The notes beneath the pieces were generated by a model, which was not told the origin of the DNA, made no database searches, and was given only the letters and a program-made list of their open reading frames with translations. From Acidiferrobacterales bacterium (lineage in GTDB: Bacteria > Pseudomonadota > Gammaproteobacteria > Acidiferrobacterales > SZUA-150), in contig CAMYII010000052.1 in assembly GCA_947258385.1 (NCBI GenBank), positions 43,453 to 107,452 of the forward strand: a DNA stretch of 64,000 nucleotides, read 5' to 3'. Below are positions 36,401-45,578 of the stretch, one piece after another (position 1 is the stretch's first letter; each line of letters starts with the position of its first letter). The position numbers were made by a program, and so were the translations under genes.

Positions 36401-36884
36401 TTAGTTCATCTGGCGGGTCATCGCCTGTAGGTCTTTCGCCAACGCCCGCCTGGCCTCTTCAGTGACGTCGGACGCAACCTCGATAAAACGGCCATGCGAG
36501 CCGAGAAGCAACCGCGAGGGATGCCACGCATGCGTCCCCGGCTGCAGCCACACCCTGGCCCCGTAACGCGGGAATTCGCGGCGCAACACCCGTCCCCCGG
36601 AACGTTTGCTGATTCGCAAGCGGTCGCCGACCATCATGACCGTTTCGCAATCTCCGCTGTGTCGAACCATCCACCCACACAACGTGCCCAGCATGGCGAG
36701 CTCCAGACCGGCAAAGGGAAGTATCATCCACGCCCCAGCCACCCAGAAACCCGCCACGGTCGTCGACATAGGCCAGAAAAACACCAGCTATTCCACCGGG
36801 AGAGAGCGAACGGTTAGGACGGATAACAATAGATTCCCGCACTGTGGAGTTATCCGTGGCCGGTCTATGCGTACTCATCTGCAT
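36401..36884 (-). pseudogene. DUF2244 family membrane protein, interrupted by a frameshift
   Basis: The first gene of the cox cluster is split across two frames. One frame (from ATG 36884) gives MQMSTHRPATD...IVIRPNRSLSPGGIAGVF, the DUF2244 N-terminus. The other (to the stop at 36401) gives FWPMSTTVAGFWVAGAW...GDRLRISKRSG...FPRYGARVWLQPG, the membrane and C-terminal part. They join in frame if the run of five T on the coding strand (36777-36781) had four. The indel is either a sequencing/assembly error, a true null mutation, or a slippage site. DUF2244 proteins often precede coxB and their function is unknown. Confidence 0.8.
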
Positions 36885-37190
36885 CCGGCCCGACGACGGA
36901 CAGTGCGCAAACCACCACGCAATGAATGCGAAGGTACAGCTCCTAGTGGAATAATCCGTTACTGGCCCGCGCTTATAATACTTTGCGACTTTTCAACTAA
37001 CGGGCTCTATATTAGTTATGGCTAAACAACCTTTGGTAAACACAATGTCCGTTCACCGCGAGAGGCCTAGTCCTTAACCAAACTCCAAGTCGCGGCAGAA
37101 GTTAGCATATTGGCGCGCGCGGCTGCAACTGCCGGGACACGCCAGTACATACAAATTTTGCATGTGCATATAGAGAGGTTCATGCCCGGG
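36885..37190. other. Intergenic region upstream of the cox cluster
   Basis: About 306 bp lie between the end of bioD and the DUF2244 start, both on the minus strand. No gene is supported. The cox promoter should lie here; AT-rich stretches with TATTAT-like boxes occur around 36970-37015, but no pair with proper spacing could be assigned. No clear bioD terminator was found. Confidence 0.5.
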
Positions 37191-37910
37191 TCACGGCGAC
37201 GCGCTGTGATGCTGGTGCTCGTGGATCCCCAGTTTGCTCAGATCGAGATGCGAGGCCATGTCCTCAGGCGACATTAACCCTTCTACATGAAATGGAATTC
37301 TACCGATCAACGGGGCATCGAGCCGCGCTGTGAGACTCCCGACGTTCTCATCAAACTTTTCAAAATCCGGCTCGATGCGGTTGGCGACCCAACCCGCGAG
37401 CGTGAGCCCGCTTTGATGAATCGCCGCCGCCGTCAATAAGGCGTGGTTCAGGCAACCCAGACGCATGCCCACAACCATAATGACCGGAAGGCGCAGCGCG
37501 CGGGCGATATCGGCCATGGTCAGCGCCGGTCCCAGCGGCACCAGCCAGCCGCCGACCCCTTCCACGACCACACGTTGGGCCTGTCCGCACAAACACCCAA
37601 AATGTTCCTGAATGGTTTGCTTGCCGATCACCACGCCGGCGGCCTCGGCGGCAAGATGGGGGGCGATGGCCGGCGCAAAGGCATAGGGGTTGACCTCATC
37701 GTAGCGGAGCCGGCACGAACCGGCGGCGCGCAGCGCCTCGGCGTCCTCGCTGCGCAACCCCGAGGGGGTGTGGCGACAGCCGCTTGCCACCGGCTTCATC
37801 CCGAGCGCGGAAACCCCGCACGCACGCAGGCCGGCGAGCAGGCCGGTCGCCACGCCGGTCTTGCCTACGCCCGTATCCGTTCCGGTGACAAACCAGCCTT
37901 TGACCGTCAT
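37191..37910 (-). CDS. bioD: Dethiobiotin synthetase
   Basis: This 239-aa enzyme carries out ATP-dependent ring closure of diaminopelargonic acid to dethiobiotin. It has P-loop GTDTGVGKT (10-18), KPVASGC, and VVEGVGGWLVPLG. The C-terminal tail is His-rich (HEHQHHSASP). It is the last gene of the bioF-bioH-bioC-bioD operon and overlaps bioC by four bases. bioA and bioB are not in the window. Confidence 0.94.
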   Translation of the reverse strand: MTVKGWFVTGTDTGVGKTGVATGLLAGLRACGVSALGMKPVASGCRHTPSGLRSEDAEALRAAGSCRLRYDEVNPYAFAPAIAPHLAAEAAGVVIGKQTIQEHFGCLCGQAQRVVVEGVGGWLVPLGPALTMADIARALRLPVIMVVGMRLGCLNHALLTAAAIHQSGLTLAGWVANRIEPDFEKFDENVGSLTARLDAPLIGRIPFHVEGLMSPEDMASHLDLSKLGIHEHQHHSASP

Positions 37911-38779
37911 GGCGAGCGGCGCCTGAGCTGGCTCAAGGGGACAGCGATCTCGGCGGGCGCGCTCGCCCGCGACTGCGGCTTGGTCTCCGGCACCCAGGCA
38001 TGCCCGTAGACGACCTCATAGGTCGCCGGGATGCGCTCATCGCAGCTGCTCGACTGCTGATAGGCCGAGGTGAAGCGCTGGAAACGCGACTTGCCCGTCA
38101 ATCCAGCGGGACGCCCGACGGCGGCATTACTGGCGCCGAGGTGCTTCAACTCGCGCAACACCGCCATCACATCGGGGTAGGTCAGGTTGAAATATTCCAT
38201 GTCCATTACCGGATCGGCGAAACGGGTATGCACCAGGACATCGCCGAGGTCATGCATATCGATGAAATCGTGCACGTGCGCCGCGCCGTCCACCGCACCC
38301 CAGGCCGCGCGCAGCTCCCGCAGCGTGTCCGGCCCGAAGCTGCTGAACATGAGCAATCCGCCCGGGCGCAACACCCGGAAAAACTCGGCGAACGCGGCCT
38401 CCGGATCGCACCACTGCAGCATCAGATTGGAGAGCAGCAGGTCCACAGAGTCCGGCCCGAACGGCAGGGCCTCGGCGTCGCCGCAGACAAAACGCTGGCG
38501 CGAGAACCAGCCGGCCTTGTCCGCCGCCCGCCGGCTCATGGCACAAGAAACGTCGACGGCATACACCCGCGCGCCGCGGTAGCGCCTGGCCAACGCCCGG
38601 GTGCAATAGCCGGTGCCGCTGCCGGCATCCACAATCACACTTGGGTTGAGCTTGATCAGGTCCAGACGCATCAGCATTCGCTCCGCGACTTCGCGCTGCA
38701 GGACCGCGCTTTCATCATAGGTCTCCGCGGCACGCTCAAACGCCAGTCGAAGCTTGGCTCGGCTCAGATTCTTTTGCAT
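37907..38779 (-). CDS. bioC: Malonyl-ACP O-methyltransferase
   Basis: This 290-aa SAM-dependent methyltransferase methylates malonyl-ACP to disguise it as a fatty-acid primer, starting pimelate synthesis. It has FERAAETYDESAVLQREVAERM (family N-terminus), SAM loop VDAGSGTGY, D-V-S acidic residue in VYAVDVS, and LSNLMLQWC. The C-terminal region from about residue 265 is Ser/Ala/Arg-rich and poorly conserved. It lies 7 bp downstream of bioH. Confidence 0.94.
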   Translation of the reverse strand: MQKNLSRAKLRLAFERAAETYDESAVLQREVAERMLMRLDLIKLNPSVIVDAGSGTGYCTRALARRYRGARVYAVDVSCAMSRRAADKAGWFSRQRFVCGDAEALPFGPDSVDLLLSNLMLQWCDPEAAFAEFFRVLRPGGLLMFSSFGPDTLRELRAAWGAVDGAAHVHDFIDMHDLGDVLVHTRFADPVMDMEYFNLTYPDVMAVLRELKHLGASNAAVGRPAGLTGKSRFQRFTSAYQQSSSCDERIPATYEVVYGHAWVPETKPQSRASAPAEIAVPLSQLRRRSP

Positions 38780-38786
38780 AGATTTG

Positions 38787-39569
38787 TTACGACTCGGTTT
38801 CGCAAAAGCGGGTCAGTGTCTCCAGGAACTGTGGTCTGTGGGAGAGAAACGGCGCGTGCCCGGCATCCGGGATTAACTCCAGCCTCGCATCGGGCAGGTG
38901 CGCGGCCAGGTAGTGCGCGGCCGCTGGCGGCACCAGCCGGTCCTTGGCTCCGTGCACGAGTTGCACGGGCCGCGTGATTGACGGCAGCAGCGCGCGCAGG
39001 TCGGTCTCGCGCAGCAGCCGCAGACCGGCCTGCAATCCGGCGGTATCCGGCGGCGGCACCCGGAAGACGTGTTGCCGCAGCTCACGCAGGGAGGCGCGAG
39101 CGCCCTCGCCGGCGCCCAATTGCAGGCTCAGAAAGCGGATCAGCGTGCGCTGATAGTCCGCCGCCAGGTCGCGGCCGAACTGGTCCAGCGTCGCCGCCGG
39201 CATGGCGCAGTCCCAATCCGGCCCCTGGGCGAACCGCGGTGTGGCGCCGATCAGCACGAGCTTTATGACCGCTTCGGGCCATCGGCGGGCGGCGGCCAAC
39301 GCCACCAGCCCGCCGAGCGACCAGCCTACCCAGATGGCCGGGGTCGCCACCGCTTCGGCGACGGCCTGCGCCAGCGCCTCCAGTGCCGCGTCCGGTGGCA
39401 GCGGCCCACTGCGGCCGTGGCCCGGCAGATCGACCACCGCCACCTGATAACGCTGGGACAACTCATCGATGAGCGGCAGCCAGACCCCGCCATGCAGGCC
39501 CCAGCCATGTACCAGCAACAGCCGCGGCCCGCGATGACCGTATTGTTCGTGGTAAACAGGAAGGCTCAC
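38787..39569 (-). CDS. bioH: Pimeloyl-ACP methyl ester esterase
   Basis: This 260-aa alpha/beta hydrolase removes the methyl group placed by BioC once the pimeloyl chain is complete. The nucleophile is S84 in GWSLGG. The oxyanion motif is HGWGLHGGVW, the acid lies in HGAKDRLVP, and the catalytic His is in DAGHAPFLSH. It overlaps the bioF stop by four bases (ATGA). Confidence 0.94.
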   Translation of the reverse strand: MSLPVYHEQYGHRGPRLLLVHGWGLHGGVWLPLIDELSQRYQVAVVDLPGHGRSGPLPPDAALEALAQAVAEAVATPAIWVGWSLGGLVALAAARRWPEAVIKLVLIGATPRFAQGPDWDCAMPAATLDQFGRDLAADYQRTLIRFLSLQLGAGEGARASLRELRQHVFRVPPPDTAGLQAGLRLLRETDLRALLPSITRPVQLVHGAKDRLVPPAAAHYLAAHLPDARLELIPDAGHAPFLSHRPQFLETLTRFCETES

Positions 39570-40720
39570 GCCGTTGTCCCCAGCCCGGCCAGGGCGTCCA
39601 ACAGGCGGTCGACCTGCGCCTCGGTGTGGGCGGCCGAGAAGGTGATGCGCAGGCGTGCGCTATTCTCGGGCACGGTGGGCGGTCGTATGGCGGTGACCAG
39701 GATGCCCTGCTGGCGCAGCCGCCCGCTCGCGTGCAGCGCCTGTTCGGCCGAGCCCAGGATCACGGGCTGGATCGGTGTGGCGGAATCCAGTAAGCGTAAC
39801 CCAAGGGTGCCCGCACCCTCACGGAAGCGCCGCACCAGCCGCTGCAGGTGCTGCCGGCGCCACGGTTCCTGCTGCGCGATCCGCAGGCTCTCGCGGGTGG
39901 CCTCGGCGACGGCGGGCGGCAAGGCGGTAGTGTAGATATAGGGTCGCGCCTCCTGCACCAGCGTCTCGATGACATCCTCTGACGCGGCGACAAAGGCGCC
40001 GAAGGTGCCGAAGGCCTTGCCCAGGGTCCCCATCAGAATCGCGGGCGGCCCCAGGGACACCGCGGTCTGCTCGAACGTGCCACGGCCGTTGGCCCCTGTC
40101 ACGCCCAACCCGTGGGCATCATCGACCAGCAGGCGCGCTCCGGCCCGCCGCGCCAGCTCTATTAATGTCGGTAAGGGCGCCATGTCGCCGTCCATGCTGA
40201 ACACGCCGTCGGTCACGATCAGCCCGCCGCCGCCCGCGCCTGCCACGAGCTCGGCTAGCCTCTGGGTATCGCCGTGACGGTAACGCCGGACCCGGGCCTG
40301 GGACAGGCGGGCCGCGTCGATCAGGGAGGCGTGATTGAGCTTGTCCTCGAACACCGTGCCATGACGGTCCAGCAGGGTCGCGACCACCGCGAGATTGGCC
40401 ATGTAACCGGTGGAGAAGAGCAAGGCGCGCGGCGCACCCACGAACGCCGCCAGCGCCTGTTCCAGTCGATGATGGGCCCCACTGTGCCCGGTGATCAGAT
40501 GCGAGGCCCCGGCGCCGGCCCCGTAACGGTCGGCACCGGCCTTGAAGGCCGCCACCACCCGGGGGTCATTGGCCAGGCCCAGGTAGTCGTTGCTGCAGAA
40601 GGCGATAAATTCGTGCCCGTCGATCCGGACCTCCACCCCCTGCGGGGACTGCAAGACCTGCCTCTCCCGATACAGGTGTTGTGCCCGGCGGCGAGCCAGT
40701 CTGGCGTGCAGATCTTCCAT
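39566..40720 (-). CDS. bioF: 8-amino-7-oxononanoate synthase
   Basis: This 384-aa PLP enzyme condenses pimeloyl-ACP with L-alanine. The PLP lysine is K235 (GTLGKAFGTFG). Other conserved parts are FCSNDYLGLA, GAGASHLITGHSGAHHRLE and DDAHGLGVTG. ATG 40720 matches the family start MEDLHARL; the frame continues upstream through a leader hairpin, which is rejected as coding. It is the first gene of the bio operon and divergent from comF. Confidence 0.95.
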   Translation of the reverse strand: MEDLHARLARRRAQHLYRERQVLQSPQGVEVRIDGHEFIAFCSNDYLGLANDPRVVAAFKAGADRYGAGAGASHLITGHSGAHHRLEQALAAFVGAPRALLFSTGYMANLAVVATLLDRHGTVFEDKLNHASLIDAARLSQARVRRYRHGDTQRLAELVAGAGGGGLIVTDGVFSMDGDMAPLPTLIELARRAGARLLVDDAHGLGVTGANGRGTFEQTAVSLGPPAILMGTLGKAFGTFGAFVAASEDVIETLVQEARPYIYTTALPPAVAEATRESLRIAQQEPWRRQHLQRLVRRFREGAGTLGLRLLDSATPIQPVILGSAEQALHASGRLRQQGILVTAIRPPTVPENSARLRITFSAAHTEAQVDRLLDALAGLGTTA

Positions 40721-40748
40721 TGTCGCGTTTGTGTTTGTCTCTACGGCG

Positions 40749-40780
40749 CAGGCTGTGCCGACCGGAGTCGGCACAGCCTG
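40749..40780 (-). promoter_or_regulatory. 14-bp perfect hairpin in the bioF leader
   Basis: CAGGCTGTGCCGAC (40749-40762), four-base loop, GTCGGCACAGCCTG (40767-40780). It lies in the roughly 90-nt leader between the predicted bio promoter and the bioF ATG, about 28 nt before the start. No T run follows, so it is not a simple terminator. It does not match the BirA operator (TTGTAAACC-type). Confidence 0.8.
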
Positions 40781-40816
40781 ACCATGGTATAGTCGAGTCG
40801 ATTTCAGAGGCGCCAC

Positions 40817-40844
40817 AGTTTAGACAGTCGCTGTTTTTAGTCAA
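40817..40844 (-). promoter_or_regulatory. Probable promoter of the bio operon
   Basis: On the minus strand TTGACT (40844-40839) and TAAACT (40822-40817) are 16 bp apart. The -35 matches five of six bases and the -10 four of six. Transcription would start near 40810, putting the leader hairpin in the mRNA. The site lies just upstream of divergent comF. Confidence 0.5.
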
Positions 40845-40859
40845 CTCGAAGGGATTCAG

Positions 40860-41633
40860 ATGGTTTACGACCGCTTATTCTCTACGCAACACTGGCTGCG
40901 ACGCGCCCTGCAACACCTCTCTCACACCGCCCTCGTCAGCAGCCTGCTTCGCGGCCACTGCCTGCTGTGTGGCGCCGCGACGGCGTGGCGCGAGGATTTC
41001 TGCCCCGCCTGTGAGCAATCCCTACCCTTTGCCGGCGCTGGGTGCCGGCGATGCGCCGCTCCCCTCACCGGCGCGGTCTCAGGAGCGCAACCCTGCGGCG
41101 AATGTCAGAAACACCCCCCGGCCTTCGATCGCACCCTCGCCGCGTTCGCCTATGCCCCGCCGCTCGACCGCCTGATCCAGGGCCTGAAATACCACAGGCA
41201 GCTCCACCTGGCACGGACCCTGGGCCGTTGCCTGGCCGACGCATTGGCCGCTGCCACGCCAGGCCTGCCACCCCCGCCCGAACGGGTCGACGTGATCATG
41301 CCGGTGCCGCTGCACACCGGCCGCCTGCGCCGGCGCGGCTATAACCAGTCGCTGGAGCTCGCGCGGCCGCTCGCCAAGCAGTTCGGTCTGCCGCTCGACT
41401 ACCGCTCGCTGCGCCGCACACGGGCAACACCCCCGCAGGCCGCGTTACCCGTGAAACAACGCAAGCACAATGTGCGCGGGGCCTTCGCCGTCAAGGGTGA
41501 GGGTCTCGCCGGTGCGCGCGTGGCCTTGTTGGACGATGTCATGACCAGCGGGCACACGGTCAACGCCGCGGCAGCTTGCCTGCGCCGGGCCGGCGCCAAA
41601 TCGATCGAGGTGTGGGTGGTGGCGAGGGCCTAA
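40860..41633 (+). CDS. comF: ComF family phosphoribosyltransferase-fold protein
   Basis: This 257-aa protein has an N-terminal Cys-rich zinc finger (CLLCGAA, CPAC, CRRCAAP, CGECQ) and a PRT domain with the signature VALLDDVMTSGHTVNAA. RRRGYNQSLELARPLAKQFGLPL is the conserved ComF segment. ComF is needed for natural transformation in several bacteria, acting on incoming single-stranded DNA inside the cell. GAAGGGA precedes the ATG. It is divergent from bioF, a frequent gammaproteobacterial pairing. Confidence 0.93.
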   Translation: MVYDRLFSTQHWLRRALQHLSHTALVSSLLRGHCLLCGAATAWREDFCPACEQSLPFAGAGCRRCAAPLTGAVSGAQPCGECQKHPPAFDRTLAAFAYAPPLDRLIQGLKYHRQLHLARTLGRCLADALAAATPGLPPPPERVDVIMPVPLHTGRLRRRGYNQSLELARPLAKQFGLPLDYRSLRRTRATPPQAALPVKQRKHNVRGAFAVKGEGLAGARVALLDDVMTSGHTVNAAAACLRRAGAKSIEVWVVARA

Positions 41634-41676
41634 GATCAGAGACTAGAAAATAGACACTAGAACCTAGAGACTGAGT
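41634..41676. repeat. Degenerate ACTAGA repeat patch between convergent comF and mshN
   Basis: GACTAGAAAATAGACACTAGAA and CCTAGAGACTGAG are imperfect copies of a 7-8 base ACTAGA-type unit filling the short gap. The look is similar to the CTAGCAA units between ftsY and ftsE. Confidence 0.55.
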
Positions 41677-42852
41677 CTACTGTAATGCCGCCAGCCGCTG
41701 CTCGGCATATTGCCTGAGCTTGCCGTCCAGTCCACTGGTGGCCGCCCGATGGTAGGCCTCGCGCGCCGCTTGCACGTTGTTTTCCGCTTCCAGGGAGATG
41801 GCCATGCCGAGCCACCATTTGCCCTGTCGGGGCTGCACCGTGACCGCCTGCCGATAGGCGCGGGCGGCATCGGCATGCTGACCGGCGCGCTGGAAAATCG
41901 CGGCCATCAGCGCCAGGTACTCGGGATCACCGGCTGCCTGCACCCGCGACGCCGCCAGCACCATCAGCGCCTGCTGGTCCTCGCCATGCTCGGCATGCAA
42001 TCGGGCCAGCACTTGGGCAAAGCGGTAATGCTTGGGCGCCGCGTCCAGGCCGTGTTGAAGCTGCTGTTGCGCGAGTTGCCACTGGCCTTTACTGAGCAAC
42101 AAGCTGACCAGTAGCTCGCGCGCCGCAATATGCGCCGGATCGATCTCGAGCGCCTTGCGCAGCTGCTGTTCGGCGGCCAGCGGCCGCGCCTGTTGCAGGC
42201 TGCGCTGCGCCTGCTGGTAACCGGCGCCCGCTTGTTCCTCGGCGGTCGGCGGCCGCGCCCGTTTACTGACGCTCGATTCGCGACTCGGCTTTGCCTGGCG
42301 TGAACCCGCGGTGCGGCGTGTGGTCTTGGCGCCGGAGCCGCTTACCGCCATCGATTGCCCTGATGGCAGCGGGCGCAAGCTCGTCGCTGCCGCCGGTGTT
42401 TGATGAGCTCTATCTTTCACCGCTTCGGGGTTCGCAAGACCGGCACGGGCGAGGACGGCCTCTTGTGCTTCGGGTTTTGAGGGCTGCACAACCTTGCCCG
42501 CCGCGGCCTGTGGCGGCATCGGCTTATCTGCCTGCCCGGCTGAGGCGGCGCCTGGCGCGTTGCGGGTCACCTTTGACGCGGTGTCTTCACCTTTTGACTT
42601 GGGCGCGGCGGTGAGGTCCCTGGCGTTTTCCGGTGTAGCGGGTTCGCCACGAAGTCCCCACTCATAACCGCCGTACAGCCCGGCGGCGAGTCCCGCGATC
42701 ACCAGACCCGTGATCCAGGCGCCACGCCACGAGTGCCGGCGCGGGCTCGGCACCGGCCGCAGACCGGTATGGGCCGCCGTGACACCAGCCGGGTCGACGG
42801 TGCCCCCGGTCCGGGTATCGAGATCCTTCAACATCTTGTTAATGAGACTCAT
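41677..42852 (-). CDS. mshN: MshN, TPR protein of the MSHA pilus locus
   Basis: This 391-aa protein has the MshN opening MSLINKMLKDLDTR, one membrane helix (about 45-65, AWITGLVIAGLAAGLYGGYEWGL), a low-complexity Ala/Pro/Lys linker (about 70-210), and a C-terminal TPR array (about 215-390; AEQQLRKALEIDPAHIAAR, GDPEYLALMAAIFQRAGQHADAARAYRQAV). MshN belongs to the mannose-sensitive haemagglutinin (MSHA) type IV pilus machinery, probably as a periplasmic scaffold. It overlaps mshM by four bases and is the last gene of the locus. Confidence 0.88.
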   Translation of the reverse strand: MSLINKMLKDLDTRTGGTVDPAGVTAAHTGLRPVPSPRRHSWRGAWITGLVIAGLAAGLYGGYEWGLRGEPATPENARDLTAAPKSKGEDTASKVTRNAPGAASAGQADKPMPPQAAAGKVVQPSKPEAQEAVLARAGLANPEAVKDRAHQTPAAATSLRPLPSGQSMAVSGSGAKTTRRTAGSRQAKPSRESSVSKRARPPTAEEQAGAGYQQAQRSLQQARPLAAEQQLRKALEIDPAHIAARELLVSLLLSKGQWQLAQQQLQHGLDAAPKHYRFAQVLARLHAEHGEDQQALMVLAASRVQAAGDPEYLALMAAIFQRAGQHADAARAYRQAVTVQPRQGKWWLGMAISLEAENNVQAAREAYHRAATSGLDGKLRQYAEQRLAALQ

Positions 42853-43751
42853 GCGAGACTGCTCCAGACGAGGGCGCTGGCCGAGATCAGTAACAGGGTC
42901 AATGCGGCCGCGACATACCTGATGAGCGAGTTGTGCCCGGGCAAGGCCTCGGTATCCTGCACCGCCGCCTTGACATGCATGACGTCCGCTTGCAGCACGC
43001 CTTCACCGTAGGCCGCGAGCAGCGCCTTATGGGCCAGGATATTGATCACGCGCGGTATGCCCCGGCTCGCGGTGTACAGCCGCTTGACGGCGGCTTCCGT
43101 AAACAGCCTTGGTCCAGGATAACCGGCAATGTACAGACGATGGGCCAGGTAATACTCCACGTCGGTCAGGCCCAACGGTGCCAGCACACAGGAAAATGTG
43201 ATGCGCTGTTTCAACTGGCGGATGGCGGGGTTATTGAGTTTTCTGTTGAGCTCGGGCTGCCCGAACAACACCACCTGCAGCAGCTTGCGGCGCTCGGTCT
43301 CGAGGTTACTCAGCAGCCGCAAGGCCTCCAGCGTCTCGATGGGCAGCGCCTGGGCCTCGTCCAGACACACGACCACACGCTTGCCGTTGCCGTGCACTTC
43401 GAGCAGGTACCGGGTCAACAGCTTGAGCAGCTGATGCTGGTAGAGTCTTTCGGGGTACTCAATGCCGAGCTCATCGGCCACGCCGAGTAACAGGGTCATC
43501 GGGCCGACGTAGGGATTCGGGATATAGGCGGTGACGATGTCCTCACTGTCCAGGGCGCCGAGGAACTTGCGGCACAACAGCGTCTTGCCCGTGCCCACCT
43601 CGCCGGTGACCTTGATAAAGCCTTCGCCGCTGCGCACGGCCACCAGCAACATATTCAGCGCCTCCTGGTGGGACGCGCAGGCGAAATAGAAACTCGTATC
43701 GGGCGTAATACTAAAAGGCAGCTCATGCAGTCCGAAATGTGTTGTGTACAT
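42849..43751 (-). CDS. mshM: MshM, ExeA-type AAA ATPase
   Basis: This 300-aa protein has an AAA domain with Walker A GEVGTGKT (50-57), Walker B VVVCLDEAQ and arginine-rich RQLKQRITF, followed by a C-terminal membrane helix (YVAAALTLLLISASALVW). The opening MYTTHFGLHELPFSITPDTSFYF is typical of MshM/ExeA, which help insert secretins and probably sense peptidoglycan. It sits between mshL (secretin) and mshN. Confidence 0.92.
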   Translation of the reverse strand: MYTTHFGLHELPFSITPDTSFYFACASHQEALNMLLVAVRSGEGFIKVTGEVGTGKTLLCRKFLGALDSEDIVTAYIPNPYVGPMTLLLGVADELGIEYPERLYQHQLLKLLTRYLLEVHGNGKRVVVCLDEAQALPIETLEALRLLSNLETERRKLLQVVLFGQPELNRKLNNPAIRQLKQRITFSCVLAPLGLTDVEYYLAHRLYIAGYPGPRLFTEAAVKRLYTASRGIPRVINILAHKALLAAYGEGVLQADVMHVKAAVQDTEALPGHNSLIRYVAAALTLLLISASALVWSSLA

Positions 43752-43856
43752 GGCCTTTCCCTCTCAAAACGGACCCAGCGGCCGCGAGCATTGCCCCTCG
43801 CGGTTGCTCGGGGATCTCTTGTCTGGCGCCGGGCGCACGTTCCTCACTCCAATCGC

Positions 43857-45578
43857 TTACCAGTTGCCGCGCTTGAGCTTGTTTATGCGGCCGCGCGTAT
43901 CCCTGATCATGTCATTCCATTGCTGACCGCTGGTGATAACGGTAGGTTTGAGCAGGATCACCAGTTCCTTCTTGATGCGGGTGACCCTTTTGTGCTTGAA
44001 CAGGTTGCCGATGATGGGAATATCGCCCAGCAACGGCACCGCGGCGTCGTTATCCGTGCTGCCTTCCTTCATGAGCCCCCCGATTACCACCACCTGGCCG
44101 CTGCGCGAGCGGACGACATTGTCCGACTCCTGGATGCTGCTGATCGCGAGCGGCAGATTGAAATCCGAATCGAAGATGATGAAGCTCTTGTTTTGTTGCT
44201 CGACGTTGCTCACCGATGGATGAATGTGCAGTATCACGTTGTTGTCATCATCGATCTGCGGGGTGACATCCAGCGCGATACCGGAGAAAAACGGCGTCAG
44301 CTCCACGTTGGGCACGAAATCGGTGCCACCCAGGCTGTTGGTCACGGAGGTGCTGGTGACACCGGTAACGAAGAACTCATCGCCGCCCACCTTGATGACC
44401 GCTTTCTGATTGTTGACCGTGGACACCCGCGGGCTGGACAGCACGTGCACCTCGCCCTGCCCCTTGAACGCCTCGATAAAGCCGGAGAAGTTCGCCCCCT
44501 GCACGGCCAGGGTGAAGACGCCGCCGAAGGCCGAGGTGAGCGTGCCGCCGGTGGGGTCGAACAGCCCGGAACCCGGATCGAGCGTAAACGAATTCCCTGA
44601 AATGTTGCTGGTCGAATCGCCATTGAAAACGGTGCCGCCCCCGATCTGCGAGCCCGTCAGCGTATAATCATCCCAGGTCCCGAGCTTCGACCAGTTGATA
44701 CCGGCCTGGAATCCATCGCTCAGCTCCACCTCCAGGATCTTGGCCTCCAGCACCACCTGGCGATTCACCGTGCTGTGGGTGATGCCCAGATAATCCTCGA
44801 CCACGATCAATTCCTGCGGCATGGCGCGCACGATCACAACGCCGGCCTGCGGGTTCACCACCACGCTGCGCCCTTTCTTGTCGCCGATGATGGTCTCGAG
44901 CGTCGCCTTCAGGTCATGCCAGAAATCCGTCTTGAACTCGGTCTCGACCTGCATATTGGCCCTGGTGGCGCGGCCCGCCCCACCCGGACCGGTTACCGTC
45001 TTGCCGGGGGTCCCGGTCTGGGTCAGCTCGCCCGCGGTCACATGGGTGCGGGATTGGCCCTTGCGGCTGAGGTTCAGGTAATTCACCGGAAAGATGCGGG
45101 TCTGCATGCCCTGGGAAAGAATATAGAAGCGCTCGCCCTCACGCCGGTAGTGATAGCCATACACGTCGCGCAGCACGTTGACGGCCTCGGGCACCGTCAC
45201 GTCCTTTAGATTCAGCGACACCAGGCCCTTTACGTCCGGGTGCACAACCATGCCGTAGCGCGTGCCCTCTACCAGGCCCATGTAGACCCTGCGTGCCGGC
45301 GCCCGGTTGACGTTGAAATCGAAGCGCGGCTCCAGCGGAATCGCGCGGCCTTTTGGCGTCCCGAGCGGGATCGGCGGCAGCAGGGCGTTGCTGATCTCCG
45401 AGGGCACCGCCCCACCCCTCGCGCTGTCGGCCTCGGCCTGCCTGAGACTCTCATCGATCGCATCTGCGGCGGAACCCTGCCAGGTGTAGGGGACGGTCTC
45501 GCACCCCGCGATCAATACCGCGATACCGGCCAGGACCAGCATTCCGACCCGGCATTGTCCTACGATCGACCCTATCAT
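43857..45578 (-). CDS. mshL: MshL, outer-membrane secretin
   Basis: This 573-aa secretin is the outer-membrane gate for the MSHA pilus. It is a lipoprotein (LIAGC, C26). N-terminal STN/N domains (about 100-160, VHPDVKGLVSLNLKDVTVPEAVNVLRDVYG) are followed by the C-terminal secretin barrel with VEAKILEVELSDGFQAGINW, LSSPRVSTVNNQKAVIKVG, SDNVVRSRSGQVVVIGGLM and IPIIGNLFKHKR. It overlaps mshK at ATGA. Confidence 0.95.
   Translation of the reverse strand: MIGSIVGQCRVGMLVLAGIAVLIAGCETVPYTWQGSAADAIDESLRQAEADSARGGAVPSEISNALLPPIPLGTPKGRAIPLEPRFDFNVNRAPARRVYMGLVEGTRYGMVVHPDVKGLVSLNLKDVTVPEAVNVLRDVYGYHYRREGERFYILSQGMQTRIFPVNYLNLSRKGQSRTHVTAGELTQTGTPGKTVTGPGGAGRATRANMQVETEFKTDFWHDLKATLETIIGDKKGRSVVVNPQAGVVIVRAMPQELIVVEDYLGITHSTVNRQVVLEAKILEVELSDGFQAGINWSKLGTWDDYTLTGSQIGGGTVFNGDSTSNISGNSFTLDPGSGLFDPTGGTLTSAFGGVFTLAVQGANFSGFIEAFKGQGEVHVLSSPRVSTVNNQKAVIKVGGDEFFVTGVTSTSVTNSLGGTDFVPNVELTPFFSGIALDVTPQIDDDNNVILHIHPSVSNVEQQNKSFIIFDSDFNLPLAISSIQESDNVVRSRSGQVVVIGGLMKEGSTDNDAAVPLLGDIPIIGNLFKHKRVTRIKKELVILLKPTVITSGQQWNDMIRDTRGRINKLKRGNW

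Noticed and set aside
40721..40816. 32-residue N-terminal extension of BioF
   Set aside because: It would be encoded by the leader hairpin and the region near the promoter; homologues start at the MEDLHARL equivalent.
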